Shown in pieces: positions 6,107 through 12,858 of a stretch of 15,721 nt of DNA (its first letter is position 1; the number at the start of each line of letters is the position of its first letter). The DNA comes from DASZZV01 sp035544835 (GTDB lineage Bacteria > Acidobacteriota > Thermoanaerobaculia > Gp7-AA8), in the NCBI GenBank assembly GCA_035544835.1, contig DASZZV010000440.1, positions 1-15,721 of the forward strand, in the 5' to 3' direction. Below the pieces are notes generated by a model, which ran no database searches, was not told where the DNA came from, and saw only the letters and a list, made by a program, of their open reading frames with translations. A program made the position numbers and the translations under genes.

Positions 6107-7666
6107 ATGAGCCGAACTGCCACTGCTAACAAACCGCTACCGGTAGAGCCGAAATCAGTGATCTGGAATCCCTCTCCAGAGCAGCTTCGTGAGCTCACTA
6201 CGCACATGCCGAACGCTCGGGAGACGGAGTTCGGGAATCTCAATGTCGCGACCAGCGTGGTATCGCGCAGCAAATTGTCGACCTTCATCGTCACCGACAC
6301 TCCGAAAGAGCATTCGGATCAGACCATCAGCCGTACCGAGTACGACCGCGTCGGTCGAATTCAGGATGATTACATCAGGAATCAGGACATGCTGGTGATC
6401 GAAGGCTTCATCGGCAATGATCCGCAGTACCGAGTCGCAACGCGCCTGATCATCGAGAAAGCGAACGCCAACATTGCCGCCATGCAGCAGATTCTCTACT
6501 ACGCTGCGACGCCGGAGGAGCTGGAGTCGTTCGAGCCAACGCTGACGGTTGTTTACACGCCGAACCTGCCGATGGCGGGCTATCCGGAAGATCGGTTGAT
6601 CGCCGTGGACCTTCAGAACAACATCACCCGAGTCTTCAACTCCGATTACTTCGGTGAGTCCAAGAAGGGCGGTCTGCGGATGTGGAACCGCCTCGTGTAC
6701 GACCAGGGCGGGCTGGCTCTCCACGCCGGATGCAAGGTCATTCCGGTCGGTTCTGAGAAGAGGGTCGGCCTCATCGTCGGTCTCTCCGGAACGGGAAAAA
6801 CTACGACGACTTTTACCAAGCAGAACAACTCCTCGCCGGTGCAGGACGACTTTCTGGCTCTCATGCCCAACGGGCGAGTGGTGGCCACGGAAAATGGTTG
6901 TTTCGCCAAGACCTTCGGCCTCAATGCGAATGACGAGCCGGCGATCTATCACGCTACTGTTTCGAAACACGCCTATCTTGAGAACGTCTCGCAGAACGAG
7001 CAGGGAAAAGTCGACTTTTTCGATACCTCCTATACGCAGAATGGCCGCTCGGTCATCCGCATGCAGGACGTGGCCGGCAGCAGCGATGCGCGCGAAATCA
7101 AGAAGGCTGATTTCTTTCTCATCCTGAACAAGAACGAGAACATCATTCCGGTCGTCGCCAAGCTGGAGGGGGCGCTAGCCGCTGCTTTTTTCATGCTGGG
7201 CGAGACCAAGGGCACCAGCGCCGGCGGCGCTGCCGAAGCGGGCAAGTCGCTGCGCGTGCCAGGAACGAATCCATTCTTCCCCCTGCTGCACGCCTATCAG
7301 GGCAACCGCTTCCTGGAGTTGATTGAGGCAAACCCGATGGACGTCTACCTTCTGAACACCGGCCGTATCGGCGGCAATGACAAGGACGAGCGTTCCAAGA
7401 AGGTGAAGATCCAGCACTCCAGTGCCGTTGTCAAGGCGATCGCCGAGGGAACGATCCAGTGGGAGCGCGATCCCGATTTCGGATATCTGGTGGCCAGCGA
7501 GGTGCCTGGCATGGACGACCCGGAGATGCTGCAGCCCAAGAAGATGTATGCGCGTCAGGGGCGAATCGATGAATACAACGAGCTCGTGAAGAAGTACGCC
7601 ACGGATCGCCGCGAGTATCTGCGCAAATGGTCGGGGCTCAGCGAGAAGATCGTGAACGCGATTTAG
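6107..7666 (+). CDS. pckA: Phosphoenolpyruvate carboxykinase, ATP type, divergent clade
   Basis: The family reaction converts oxaloacetate and ATP to PEP, CO2 and ADP. The 519-residue protein has the kinase P-loop GLSGTGKTT (225-233). It also has YFGESKKGG (181-189) carrying the expected Tyr and metal-binding Lys, LALHAG (203-208) at the position of the metal-binding His, DD (247-248) at the usual Mg/Mn aspartate position, and LLNTGRIGG (415-423) near the nucleotide site. The family's usual motifs are altered: DDEHGW is replaced by DDFLAL. The N-terminal RSPKDK-like loop reads SRSKLSTFIV, and the stretch normally reading TCDAFGVLPP is ILNKNENIIPVV. It is therefore a distant member whose exact substrate or phosphoryl donor should not be assumed. 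ATG 6107 has GAGG five bases upstream. It is transcribed divergently from kdsD and faces lptFG across a large palindrome. Confidence 0.82.
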   Translation: MSRTATANKPLPVEPKSVIWNPSPEQLRELTTHMPNARETEFGNLNVATSVVSRSKLSTFIVTDTPKEHSDQTISRTEYDRVGRIQDDYIRNQDMLVIEGFIGNDPQYRVATRLIIEKANANIAAMQQILYYAATPEELESFEPTLTVVYTPNLPMAGYPEDRLIAVDLQNNITRVFNSDYFGESKKGGLRMWNRLVYDQGGLALHAGCKVIPVGSEKRVGLIVGLSGTGKTTTTFTKQNNSSPVQDDFLALMPNGRVVATENGCFAKTFGLNANDEPAIYHATVSKHAYLENVSQNEQGKVDFFDTSYTQNGRSVIRMQDVAGSSDAREIKKADFFLILNKNENIIPVVAKLEGALAAAFFMLGETKGTSAGGAAEAGKSLRVPGTNPFFPLLHAYQGNRFLELIEANPMDVYLLNTGRIGGNDKDERSKKVKIQHSSAVVKAIAEGTIQWERDPDFGYLVASEVPGMDDPEMLQPKKMYARQGRIDEYNELVKKYATDRREYLRKWSGLSEKIVNAI

Positions 7667-7685
7667 CAGCAACAAGAGGACTGGG

Positions 7686-7732
7686 TAGCTTTTAGCTTCT
7701 AGCTTTTAGCTTCTAGCTTTTAGCTAGAAGCT
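7686..7732. repeat. Tandem 7-nt repeat, left outer arm of the nested palindrome
   Basis: After an initial TAGCT the sequence repeats the heptamer TYTAGCT five times, alternating TTTAGCT and TCTAGCT (7691-7725), and closes with AGAAGCT (7726-7732), which turns back on itself. The block starts 20 bases after the pckA stop. It mirrors the block at 8052-8092 on the other side. Confidence 0.85.
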
Positions 7733-7733
7733 G

Positions 7734-8025
7734 GGCGTGCAGAGCACGCCGTGCACCCGGTGTGTGAGGCCCGGAGGGCCGCGGAGCTGGTAGCCAGTGG
7801 TGAGCAAAGCGAACCACTGGAAGACGTCACGAATCAATCATTTGCTTGAAGTTTCACCGAGCCCCGGCAGGGGCGAAAGCCGCCACCGGATGCCTCGATC
7901 GGACGCGCTCTTCTGTCGATCGCTCGCGCCCCTGCCGGGGCTCTACAGGAAAGAATCGTAATGATCCCGCGTCCAGTGGTTCGCTTCGCTCACCACTGGC
8001 TACCAGCTTACTGGCCCTCCGGGCC
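7734..8025. repeat. Large nested palindrome between convergent genes pckA and lptFG
   Basis: The 433 bases from 7667 to 8099 hold no gene but are almost entirely built from inverted repeats set inside one another. From outside in, GGCCCGGAGGGCC (7768-7780) matches GGCCCTCCGGGCC (8013-8025) exactly. A 36-nt arm (7785-7820) matches the reverse complement of 7973-8008 at 35 of 36 positions. AGCCCCGGCAGGGGCG (7860-7875) matches CGCCCCTGCCGGGGCT (7927-7942) exactly. The 36-nt arms also contain their own hairpin (CCAGTGGT with ACCACTGG). A separate hairpin GGCGTGC/GCACGCC lies at 7734-7750. The whole could fold into one long cruciform or RNA stem and would be a strong barrier to transcription from either side, so a two-way terminator role is likely. 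Stepwise insertion of several repeats into one another is a likely origin. Confidence 0.85.
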
Positions 8026-8051
8026 GCCCACGAATGGCCAAACTCCAGGCT

Positions 8052-8092
8052 TCTAGCTTTAGCTAGGAGCTAGGAGCTAGAAGCTAGAAGCT
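8052..8092. repeat. Tandem 7-nt repeat, right outer arm of the nested palindrome
   Basis: The block reads TCTAGCT, TTAGCT, AGGAGCT twice, then AGAAGCT twice. It is the inverted counterpart of the left block at 7686-7732, because AGAAGCT is the reverse complement of the register AGCTTCT. It ends only seven bases before the lptFG stop codon, so a minus-strand transcript reads from lptFG directly into it. Confidence 0.85.
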
Positions 8093-8099
8093 GCTTCCC

Positions 8100-10430
8100 T
8101 CACGTCTCGACCCGGAGAAACATGTACACCGCTGCCAGGCCAAAAAGGATGTTCGCACTCCAGGCCGACAGCAGGGAGGGGAGATTCCCAACCTCACCGA
8201 ACTTGGTGAAAATCCCGAACAGAATCAAGTATATAAAGCCCAGAAACATCGCTAGACCGACTCCATAGAGAGCGCCTCGCTTGCCCATCCGGAATGAGAA
8301 AGGGAGTGCGATGGCGGCCATGATGAGACTGATGAAGGGCCAGGAGGTCTTCTGGTAGAGCTTGACCATCAGCTCATCCGACGGATAGCCGGACCGCCGC
8401 AGATCCTGGATGTAGCGCCGGAGCTGCGCGAAGGTCATCTGCTCCGGCGGTTTGCTCTCCATTGCGAAATACTCGGGTCTCTCGGGGTATTGCAGTCGAA
8501 GCGGCGTGTAGATGGGAGAGTATGAAGAAGTTCCGTCGTCGCTGAAGGAACGGATCCATCCGTTCACGAACACCCAGCCGGTCCCGTCGAATCTCGCCTC
8601 CTCGGCCCAGACCCGGCGCGTGAGCCGGAAGGTGACGGGGTCGAACTCAAAAACCTGGACCTGGGACAGTGACTTTGCCTCTTTGTCGTACGACAGAAAG
8701 TTAAAGAGATACTTTCCCTTTCCGAAGATCCACTGCTTCTGCTGAGGGTTGAACGTGCGTCTGGTTTCCTTGCCCTGGATCTGGTTCTTCAGTTTGTTGG
8801 CCTGTTCGTTCGAATAGGGAAGAACGAAGTCGAGCATGAAGAACGACAGCACACTGACGATCGCGGCTACGACCATGACCGGTAGCGTCACACGGTATAG
8901 AGAGATGCCGTGGCCTTTCATGGCCGTGATCTCATTGTTCTTCGAGAACATACCGAACGTGATGAGAGTCCCGAGAAGAATTGAGATCGGCATCACTTGA
9001 TCCAGAACATGAATGAAGAAGAATCGGTAATAGGCGACCACCGTTGCGGCAGCGATATGGTTGTCGATGATGTCGCTGGATATAGCGCTGTAGTCGACGA
9101 TGAGGAAGAGCGCCGACGATGACATGAGAACCAGCCCGATTACCTTGATGAACTCCCGAAGCACGTAGCGATCGAGCGTGTTAGGAAAGGGTACGTCGAG
9201 CCTCGATAGGAGTGAGCTCGTCTCAACAGGCTGGCCGCCAGCGGCCTTCCTCGACGAAAACCACGCTACCACCCGGTCGAAATGACGCCGAAAGAAGCCG
9301 GTTCCCCGCCAGCTGGAGCCTCGGTCGGCATTGGCTCGGCGGATGAGAAAGATACCGAGGCCGACCAGGACGATGTTGCCCATCCACATGGCCAGCCATG
9401 CCGGAAGACGACCCGAGCGGGCAAGGTCCTCTCCGTTACTGATCAACAGGTAGTACACCAAAATAATAGCAATACTTAAAGAAAACCCTGAGCTTTTTCC
9501 GCCGCGGCGATTGGTAATGCCTAGAGGGAGGCCGACAATGCCAAATGCCAGGCAGGCAAAGGGAATCGAGAATTTCTTATGAATCTCGACCAGAACCAAC
9601 CGTCGTTCGGCTGGATCGCGAGAAGCTGCCCGGTCGAACTCATCGAGGAGCTCGAAAAGATTCATCTCGCGGATGGAGAGGCTGTTTCGGGTCGTCGCCG
9701 ATCCCTGGCCGAATTTGTCGGGCATCAATACGCGCTGCGAGGCATTGCTGTTCAGGTCGTACCGATCAGGCTTACGGGTGTTGAACACGTGGGTCTGGGT
9801 GTTTCTGAGGTCGAGCCACAGTTGGTTTGTTTCCTTTACCAAGAGGAGTTTTCCCGTCTGGGCGACGATGATCTGCTGCCGCTGAGAGTCCGTTGTATCG
9901 GAGATGAAAACGCCTTTCCAGAGGTTCTGAGAGGCGTCCATGTCGTTGATGTAGATGACGCGATTCTCATATTCATCGTAGAAAACGCGAGGCTTGATCT
10001 CCTTGGTGACCGTCGACGTGAAAATCGCCGTTCGCAGATCGACCAGGGAGCGGTTTCCGTAGGGCAGGACGATGTTCATCATCACCAGGTTGATGAGGAA
10101 GATGAACAACGAGAAGTAGAGAACCGGACGGTAAATGGTGGTCGTGGAGATACCGAGAGCCCGCATAGCGATGATCTCGGAGTCCGATGACAGGCGACCG
10201 ATCGCGATGAGGATACCGAACAGCAGCGCCATTGGGATGGTCAGAACCATGATGTGGGGAAGCGACCACCCGAGGAGCTTCATGACCGTGGAAAACGGCA
10301 GTGACCGTTTGATGATCATTTCCGCCAGGTCGACGAGGCTCTTCATCATCAGGATGAAGGTGTAGAAGCCGAGCCCGAGGGCGGTCGGGCCAATCATCTC
10401 GTTGAGGACGTAGCGGTTGAGGATCTTCAT
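8100..10430 (-). CDS. Fused LPS-export permease LptF-LptG (single polypeptide)
   Basis: The 776-residue protein holds two YjgP/YjgQ-family permeases in one chain. Half 1 (about 1-367) begins MKILNRYVLNEM and carries EIIAMRALGIS (85-95), the cytoplasmic helix that contacts LptB. Half 2 (about 416-776) repeats the layout with LDRYVLREF (419-427), MPISILLGT (480-488) and EITAMKGHGIS (500-510). Each half has three N-terminal helices, a periplasmic beta-rich domain (about 130-280 and 545-660) and three C-terminal helices, giving 12 membrane segments. A basic, cytoplasmic linker of about 50 residues joins them. In most diderms LptF and LptG are separate proteins that pair with an LptB dimer to pull LPS from the inner membrane towards LptC/LptA. 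Here one chain would supply both. lptB, lptC and lptA are not in the window. ATG 10430 has no strong ribosome-binding site. Confidence 0.93.
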   Translation of the reverse strand: MKILNRYVLNEMIGPTALGLGFYTFILMMKSLVDLAEMIIKRSLPFSTVMKLLGWSLPHIMVLTIPMALLFGILIAIGRLSSDSEIIAMRALGISTTTIYRPVLYFSLFIFLINLVMMNIVLPYGNRSLVDLRTAIFTSTVTKEIKPRVFYDEYENRVIYINDMDASQNLWKGVFISDTTDSQRQQIIVAQTGKLLLVKETNQLWLDLRNTQTHVFNTRKPDRYDLNSNASQRVLMPDKFGQGSATTRNSLSIREMNLFELLDEFDRAASRDPAERRLVLVEIHKKFSIPFACLAFGIVGLPLGITNRRGGKSSGFSLSIAIILVYYLLISNGEDLARSGRLPAWLAMWMGNIVLVGLGIFLIRRANADRGSSWRGTGFFRRHFDRVVAWFSSRKAAGGQPVETSSLLSRLDVPFPNTLDRYVLREFIKVIGLVLMSSSALFLIVDYSAISSDIIDNHIAAATVVAYYRFFFIHVLDQVMPISILLGTLITFGMFSKNNEITAMKGHGISLYRVTLPVMVVAAIVSVLSFFMLDFVLPYSNEQANKLKNQIQGKETRRTFNPQQKQWIFGKGKYLFNFLSYDKEAKSLSQVQVFEFDPVTFRLTRRVWAEEARFDGTGWVFVNGWIRSFSDDGTSSYSPIYTPLRLQYPERPEYFAMESKPPEQMTFAQLRRYIQDLRRSGYPSDELMVKLYQKTSWPFISLIMAAIALPFSFRMGKRGALYGVGLAMFLGFIYLILFGIFTKFGEVGNLPSLLSAWSANILFGLAAVYMFLRVET

Positions 10431-10564
10431 TGGGTGAGGGCTGCCTGGCTTGGAAGCGCCACGGCGATTCTAGCTTGCGAAGGTATGGACCGAAGGGCAG
10501 ATTTCGCCTGTTTGGGGTGAATCAGGCCGATTTGGAGCAGCGGCCCTCTCGATTTCCGCAGAGT

Positions 10565-10593
10565 CCCATAAGATAGATTATGTTAAATTCAAC
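10565..10593 (-). promoter_or_regulatory. AT-rich promoter-like segment upstream of lptFG
   Basis: In the otherwise GC-rich 202-nt gap between parB and lptFG, the minus strand reads GTTGAATTTAACATAATCT. CATAAT matches five of six bases of a -10 element, and TTGAAT resembles a -35 element, but the two cannot be paired at a good spacing. The segment lies about 135 bases before the lptFG start. It is the best visible place for an lptFG promoter, with low certainty. Confidence 0.25.
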
Positions 10594-10632
10594 GGCAGAA
10601 TACGAAAGGGTGTCGGCCGGCTCTGCCCGCCA

Positions 10633-11460
10633 CTACGAGGATCGAAGGCGGCTGAGAATCCCTTCGAGCGCCTCGATGACCTCTCTCTTCTCCACTTCGG
10701 CCTTATTGAAGCTCATGCTGAAGCTGAACGGCAGATCCTTGTCTTTAAAGTTGAACACGAAGTTTTTGGGACGCCCCGCCTTTTTCGGTTCCTCGGCTGC
10801 TCGCGTTTCTTTCCGGACGTCGGCTCGTGAAAGCTCCCCCGAGGCGATTCGCTCCACGAGGTCAATCATCGTCTCCTCGTCCTTGCATCGCGAGATCTGA
10901 ACCAGAACCGACTTATTCGAGATACCCCGCTCGCGACACAGCACGCGAATACGATCCGGAATGTCGTTTAACTGCAGCGTCTCCGTGACCGTGGTTCGCG
11001 ACTTGCCGATCACCTGGGAAATTTTCTCGTGGGTATAGCCGAACTTTCCCTGCAGCACCTGAAAGCCTTCGGCCTCCTCAAATGGTGTCAGGTCTTTTCG
11101 CTGGATGTTCTCCACAAGCGCGATCTCGAGCACTTCCTTATCGTCTACATCGAACTCGATGGCCGGAACCTCGAGGAGCTCAGCAGCCATAGCGGCCCGG
11201 TAACGCCTTTCCCCAGAAATGATCTGATAGCGGTTGCCGCCGATCGGCCGAACCAGAATCGGCTCGAGGACACCCTTTTCGCGAATGGATGCGGTGAGGT
11301 CTTCGATGTTTCCGAGGTTGGTGCGAGGCTGATCGGGGTTCGGCTCGATAGCCTCGAGGGGAAGCATCATGCCGATGTGGTCAAAGGATCGTTGCGTAAG
11401 CTCTTCTACGAAATGAGCGTCATGCCGCATTTTGGCGCGATCCGGGAGTCCCTTGCGCAT
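10633..11460 (-). CDS. parB: Chromosome-partitioning protein ParB (Spo0J family)
   Basis: The 275-residue protein has the order of a ParB. An N-terminal tail (1-33) is followed by the CTPase/ParB domain with GERRYRA (83-89) and ENIQRKDL (117-124), the residues that bind CTP and Mg2+. Next comes the helix-turn-helix that reads parS (KISQVIGKSRTTVTETLQL, about 146-164). A charged linker and a short C-terminal dimerisation segment (about 240-275) end it. ParB loads on parS, slides as a clamp and stimulates the ATPase ParA to move the origin. ATG 11460 has GGAG six bases upstream and lies 12 bases after parA. I found no clear 16-bp parS in the window. Confidence 0.95.
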   Translation of the reverse strand: MRKGLPDRAKMRHDAHFVEELTQRSFDHIGMMLPLEAIEPNPDQPRTNLGNIEDLTASIREKGVLEPILVRPIGGNRYQIISGERRYRAAMAAELLEVPAIEFDVDDKEVLEIALVENIQRKDLTPFEEAEGFQVLQGKFGYTHEKISQVIGKSRTTVTETLQLNDIPDRIRVLCRERGISNKSVLVQISRCKDEETMIDLVERIASGELSRADVRKETRAAEEPKKAGRPKNFVFNFKDKDLPFSFSMSFNKAEVEKREVIEALEGILSRLRSS

Positions 11461-11472
11461 TTGTATCTCCGG

Positions 11473-12228
11473 TTACACCCTGGACAGGATTTCTTCTGAT
11501 AGCGAGTAGTACTCCATCGCCCCACTCGACCGCGGAGCGAAGGTGAAAATAGATTCCTTGTAAGCGGGACTCTCCTCGAGCCTGATCGACTTGGTAATGA
11601 TGGTGGAGAAGAGCCGATCGCCGAAGACCTGATGGATCTGGTCGTGAATGTCCCTGGCGAGGGTCGTCCTCTTGTCATGCATGGTGATCACGACGCCCAG
11701 CAGTTGGAGATCGGGATTGGGCCGGGCCTTGATCTTGTCGATCGTCTCGAGAAGGTCGTCGGTGCCCTCGAGCGCGAAATATGACGACTGAATCGGTACC
11801 AGTACATGCGTCGACGCTACCAGGGCATTGACTGTAATCATGCCGAGCGTTGGAGGAGTGTCGATGAAGATGTAGTCGAAGTCGGAGGTGACTTCCTTCA
11901 TTTTGTCTTTCAGGCGATAGGGCCCATCCATCTCCCCTATCAACTTGGACTCGAGTTTGGCCAGAGCGATTCGCGACGGTGCGACCGACAGACCGGGGAC
12001 CTGAGTCGGGACGATGACGTCCTTCAGACTCATCTCTTCGGAGACCAGCACGTCGAACATCGAGCGGGTTACGCTCCGCGGATCGATGTAACTCATGGTT
12101 GAGTTCGCCTGCGGATCGAGATCGACGAGGAGGGTTTTGAAGCCTTTGTTGGCGACAGCCGCGGCCAGATTGATGGTCGTCGTCGTCTTGCCGACGCCGC
12201 CTTTCTGGTTGGCGATGGTGATGATCAT
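11473..12228 (-). CDS. parA: Chromosome-partitioning ATPase ParA (Soj family)
   Basis: The 251-residue protein is of the short, chromosomal Soj type without an N-terminal DNA-binding domain. It starts MIITIANQKGGVGKTT, with the deviant Walker A motif KGGVGKTT at 9-16 including the signature lysine. It then has DLDPQANST (36-44, Walker A'), and DTPPTLG (123-129, Walker B). ATP-bound dimers bind the nucleoid non-specifically and are released by ParB, moving ParB-parS complexes. ATG 12228 is chosen because the family begins right at this point. The frame is open 87 bases upstream but there reads the hairpin repeat. AGGA directly abuts the ATG, too close for an efficient ribosome-binding site, so translation initiation may be unusual. 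parB follows 12 bases downstream. Confidence 0.95.
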   Translation of the reverse strand: MIITIANQKGGVGKTTTTINLAAAVANKGFKTLLVDLDPQANSTMSYIDPRSVTRSMFDVLVSEEMSLKDVIVPTQVPGLSVAPSRIALAKLESKLIGEMDGPYRLKDKMKEVTSDFDYIFIDTPPTLGMITVNALVASTHVLVPIQSSYFALEGTDDLLETIDKIKARPNPDLQLLGVVITMHDKRTTLARDIHDQIHQVFGDRLFSTIITKSIRLEESPAYKESIFTFAPRSSGAMEYYSLSEEILSRV

Positions 12229-12272
12229 TCCTGGGTCGGATTCTACGGGCCGATGGGGGATTCGACAAGGCA

Positions 12273-12369
12273 ATTTCGGATTTCGGATTTCGAATTTCGA
12301 ATTTAAAAGAACCACAAAGCGCTGATTTGCTTGTTCTAAATTCGAAATCCGAAATTCGAAATCCGAAAT
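12273..12369. repeat. Long hairpin made of iterated TTTCGAA/TTTCGGA words between the nuclease gene and parA
   Basis: The left arm (12273-12305) iterates ATTTCGGA and ATTTCGAA. The right arm (12337-12369) is its reverse complement at 31 of 33 positions, the two differences being swapped GGA/GAA words. The loop continues pairing through AGAAC (12309-12313 area) with GTTCT (12333-12337) and AAAGC with GCTT. The hairpin starts three bases after the stop of the nuclease gene and ends 45 bases before parA. In the minus-strand message it would separate the miaB group from parAB, acting as an attenuator, terminator or RNA-stability element. Confidence 0.85.
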
Positions 12370-12372
12370 CTG

Positions 12373-12858
12373 TTACATCTTGTACTTGCCCAGATCGTCC
12401 GTCGTGGCCTGCTCGAGCCACTTCTTCATTTTCTCTTCCTGGGTGTCTTCCGGGGACAGCGTTTGAGCCTGATCGAGAACACTCTGGTGAACGAAGATCG
12501 GAGCTGACACTCTCAGAGCCAGGGCAATGGCGTCACTGGGACGGGCATCGATCTCGTGATCTGTGGTGGTGTTGGTCAGGAAGATCCGGGCAAAGAACGT
12601 GCTCTCCCGCAGATCGTTGATGACAACACGCGTGACTTTTGCTTCCAGGGTGTCGAGAACGGTTCGCAGCAGGTCGTGAGTCATCGGCCGAGGGGTCTCG
12701 ACGTTTTCCAATTGCAGGGCGATGGCGTTAGCCTCGAAAATCCCCACCCATATCGGCAGGAAGATCTGATCCTTTTCGTCGCGAAGGACGACGATGGGAG
12801 AGTTCGAGATCGGGTCGAGCATCAGCCCCTTCACGCTCATCGGAACCAGATCTGTCAT
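12373..12858 (-). CDS. Bifunctional nuclease family protein (DUF151/BFN)
   Basis: The 161-residue protein shows the family pattern throughout: LPIWVGIFEANAIALQLE (about 34-51), then RPMTHDLL, then the conserved DLRESTFFARIFL region, and DARPSDAIALALRVSAPIFV (about 104-123). The best-studied member, from a plant, has DNase and RNase activity; bacterial members have mostly unknown roles. A variable acidic-basic tail (about 130-161) follows the domain. The start ATG at 12858 overlaps the miaB stop by four bases (ATGA), with GTGAGG seven bases upstream. The pairing with a tRNA-modifying enzyme hints at a link to RNA metabolism, which is inference only. Confidence 0.93.
   Translation of the reverse strand: MTDLVPMSVKGLMLDPISNSPIVVLRDEKDQIFLPIWVGIFEANAIALQLENVETPRPMTHDLLRTVLDTLEAKVTRVVINDLRESTFFARIFLTNTTTDHEIDARPSDAIALALRVSAPIFVHQSVLDQAQTLSPEDTQEEKMKKWLEQATTDDLGKYKM

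Noticed and set aside
6155..6970. Minus-strand open frame of 271 codons opposite pckA
   Set aside because: It is a shadow of PEP carboxykinase, rich in Arg, His and Val as is typical for reverse frames of GC-rich genes.
7686..8092. Possible CRISPR array, given tandem repeats and palindromes
   Set aside because: The repeat unit is 7 nt with no spacers, the longer repeats occur only as one inverted pair each, and there are no cas genes.
9579..10190. Plus-strand open frame of 203 codons opposite lptFG
   Set aside because: It lies wholly inside the fused permease gene and its sequence is charged and without any motif; it is explained as a shadow frame.
12229..12315. Upstream extension of parA by 29 residues
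   Set aside because: The extension is read through the hairpin repeat (translated as SKFEIRNPK) and the ParA family begins at MIITIANQKGG.
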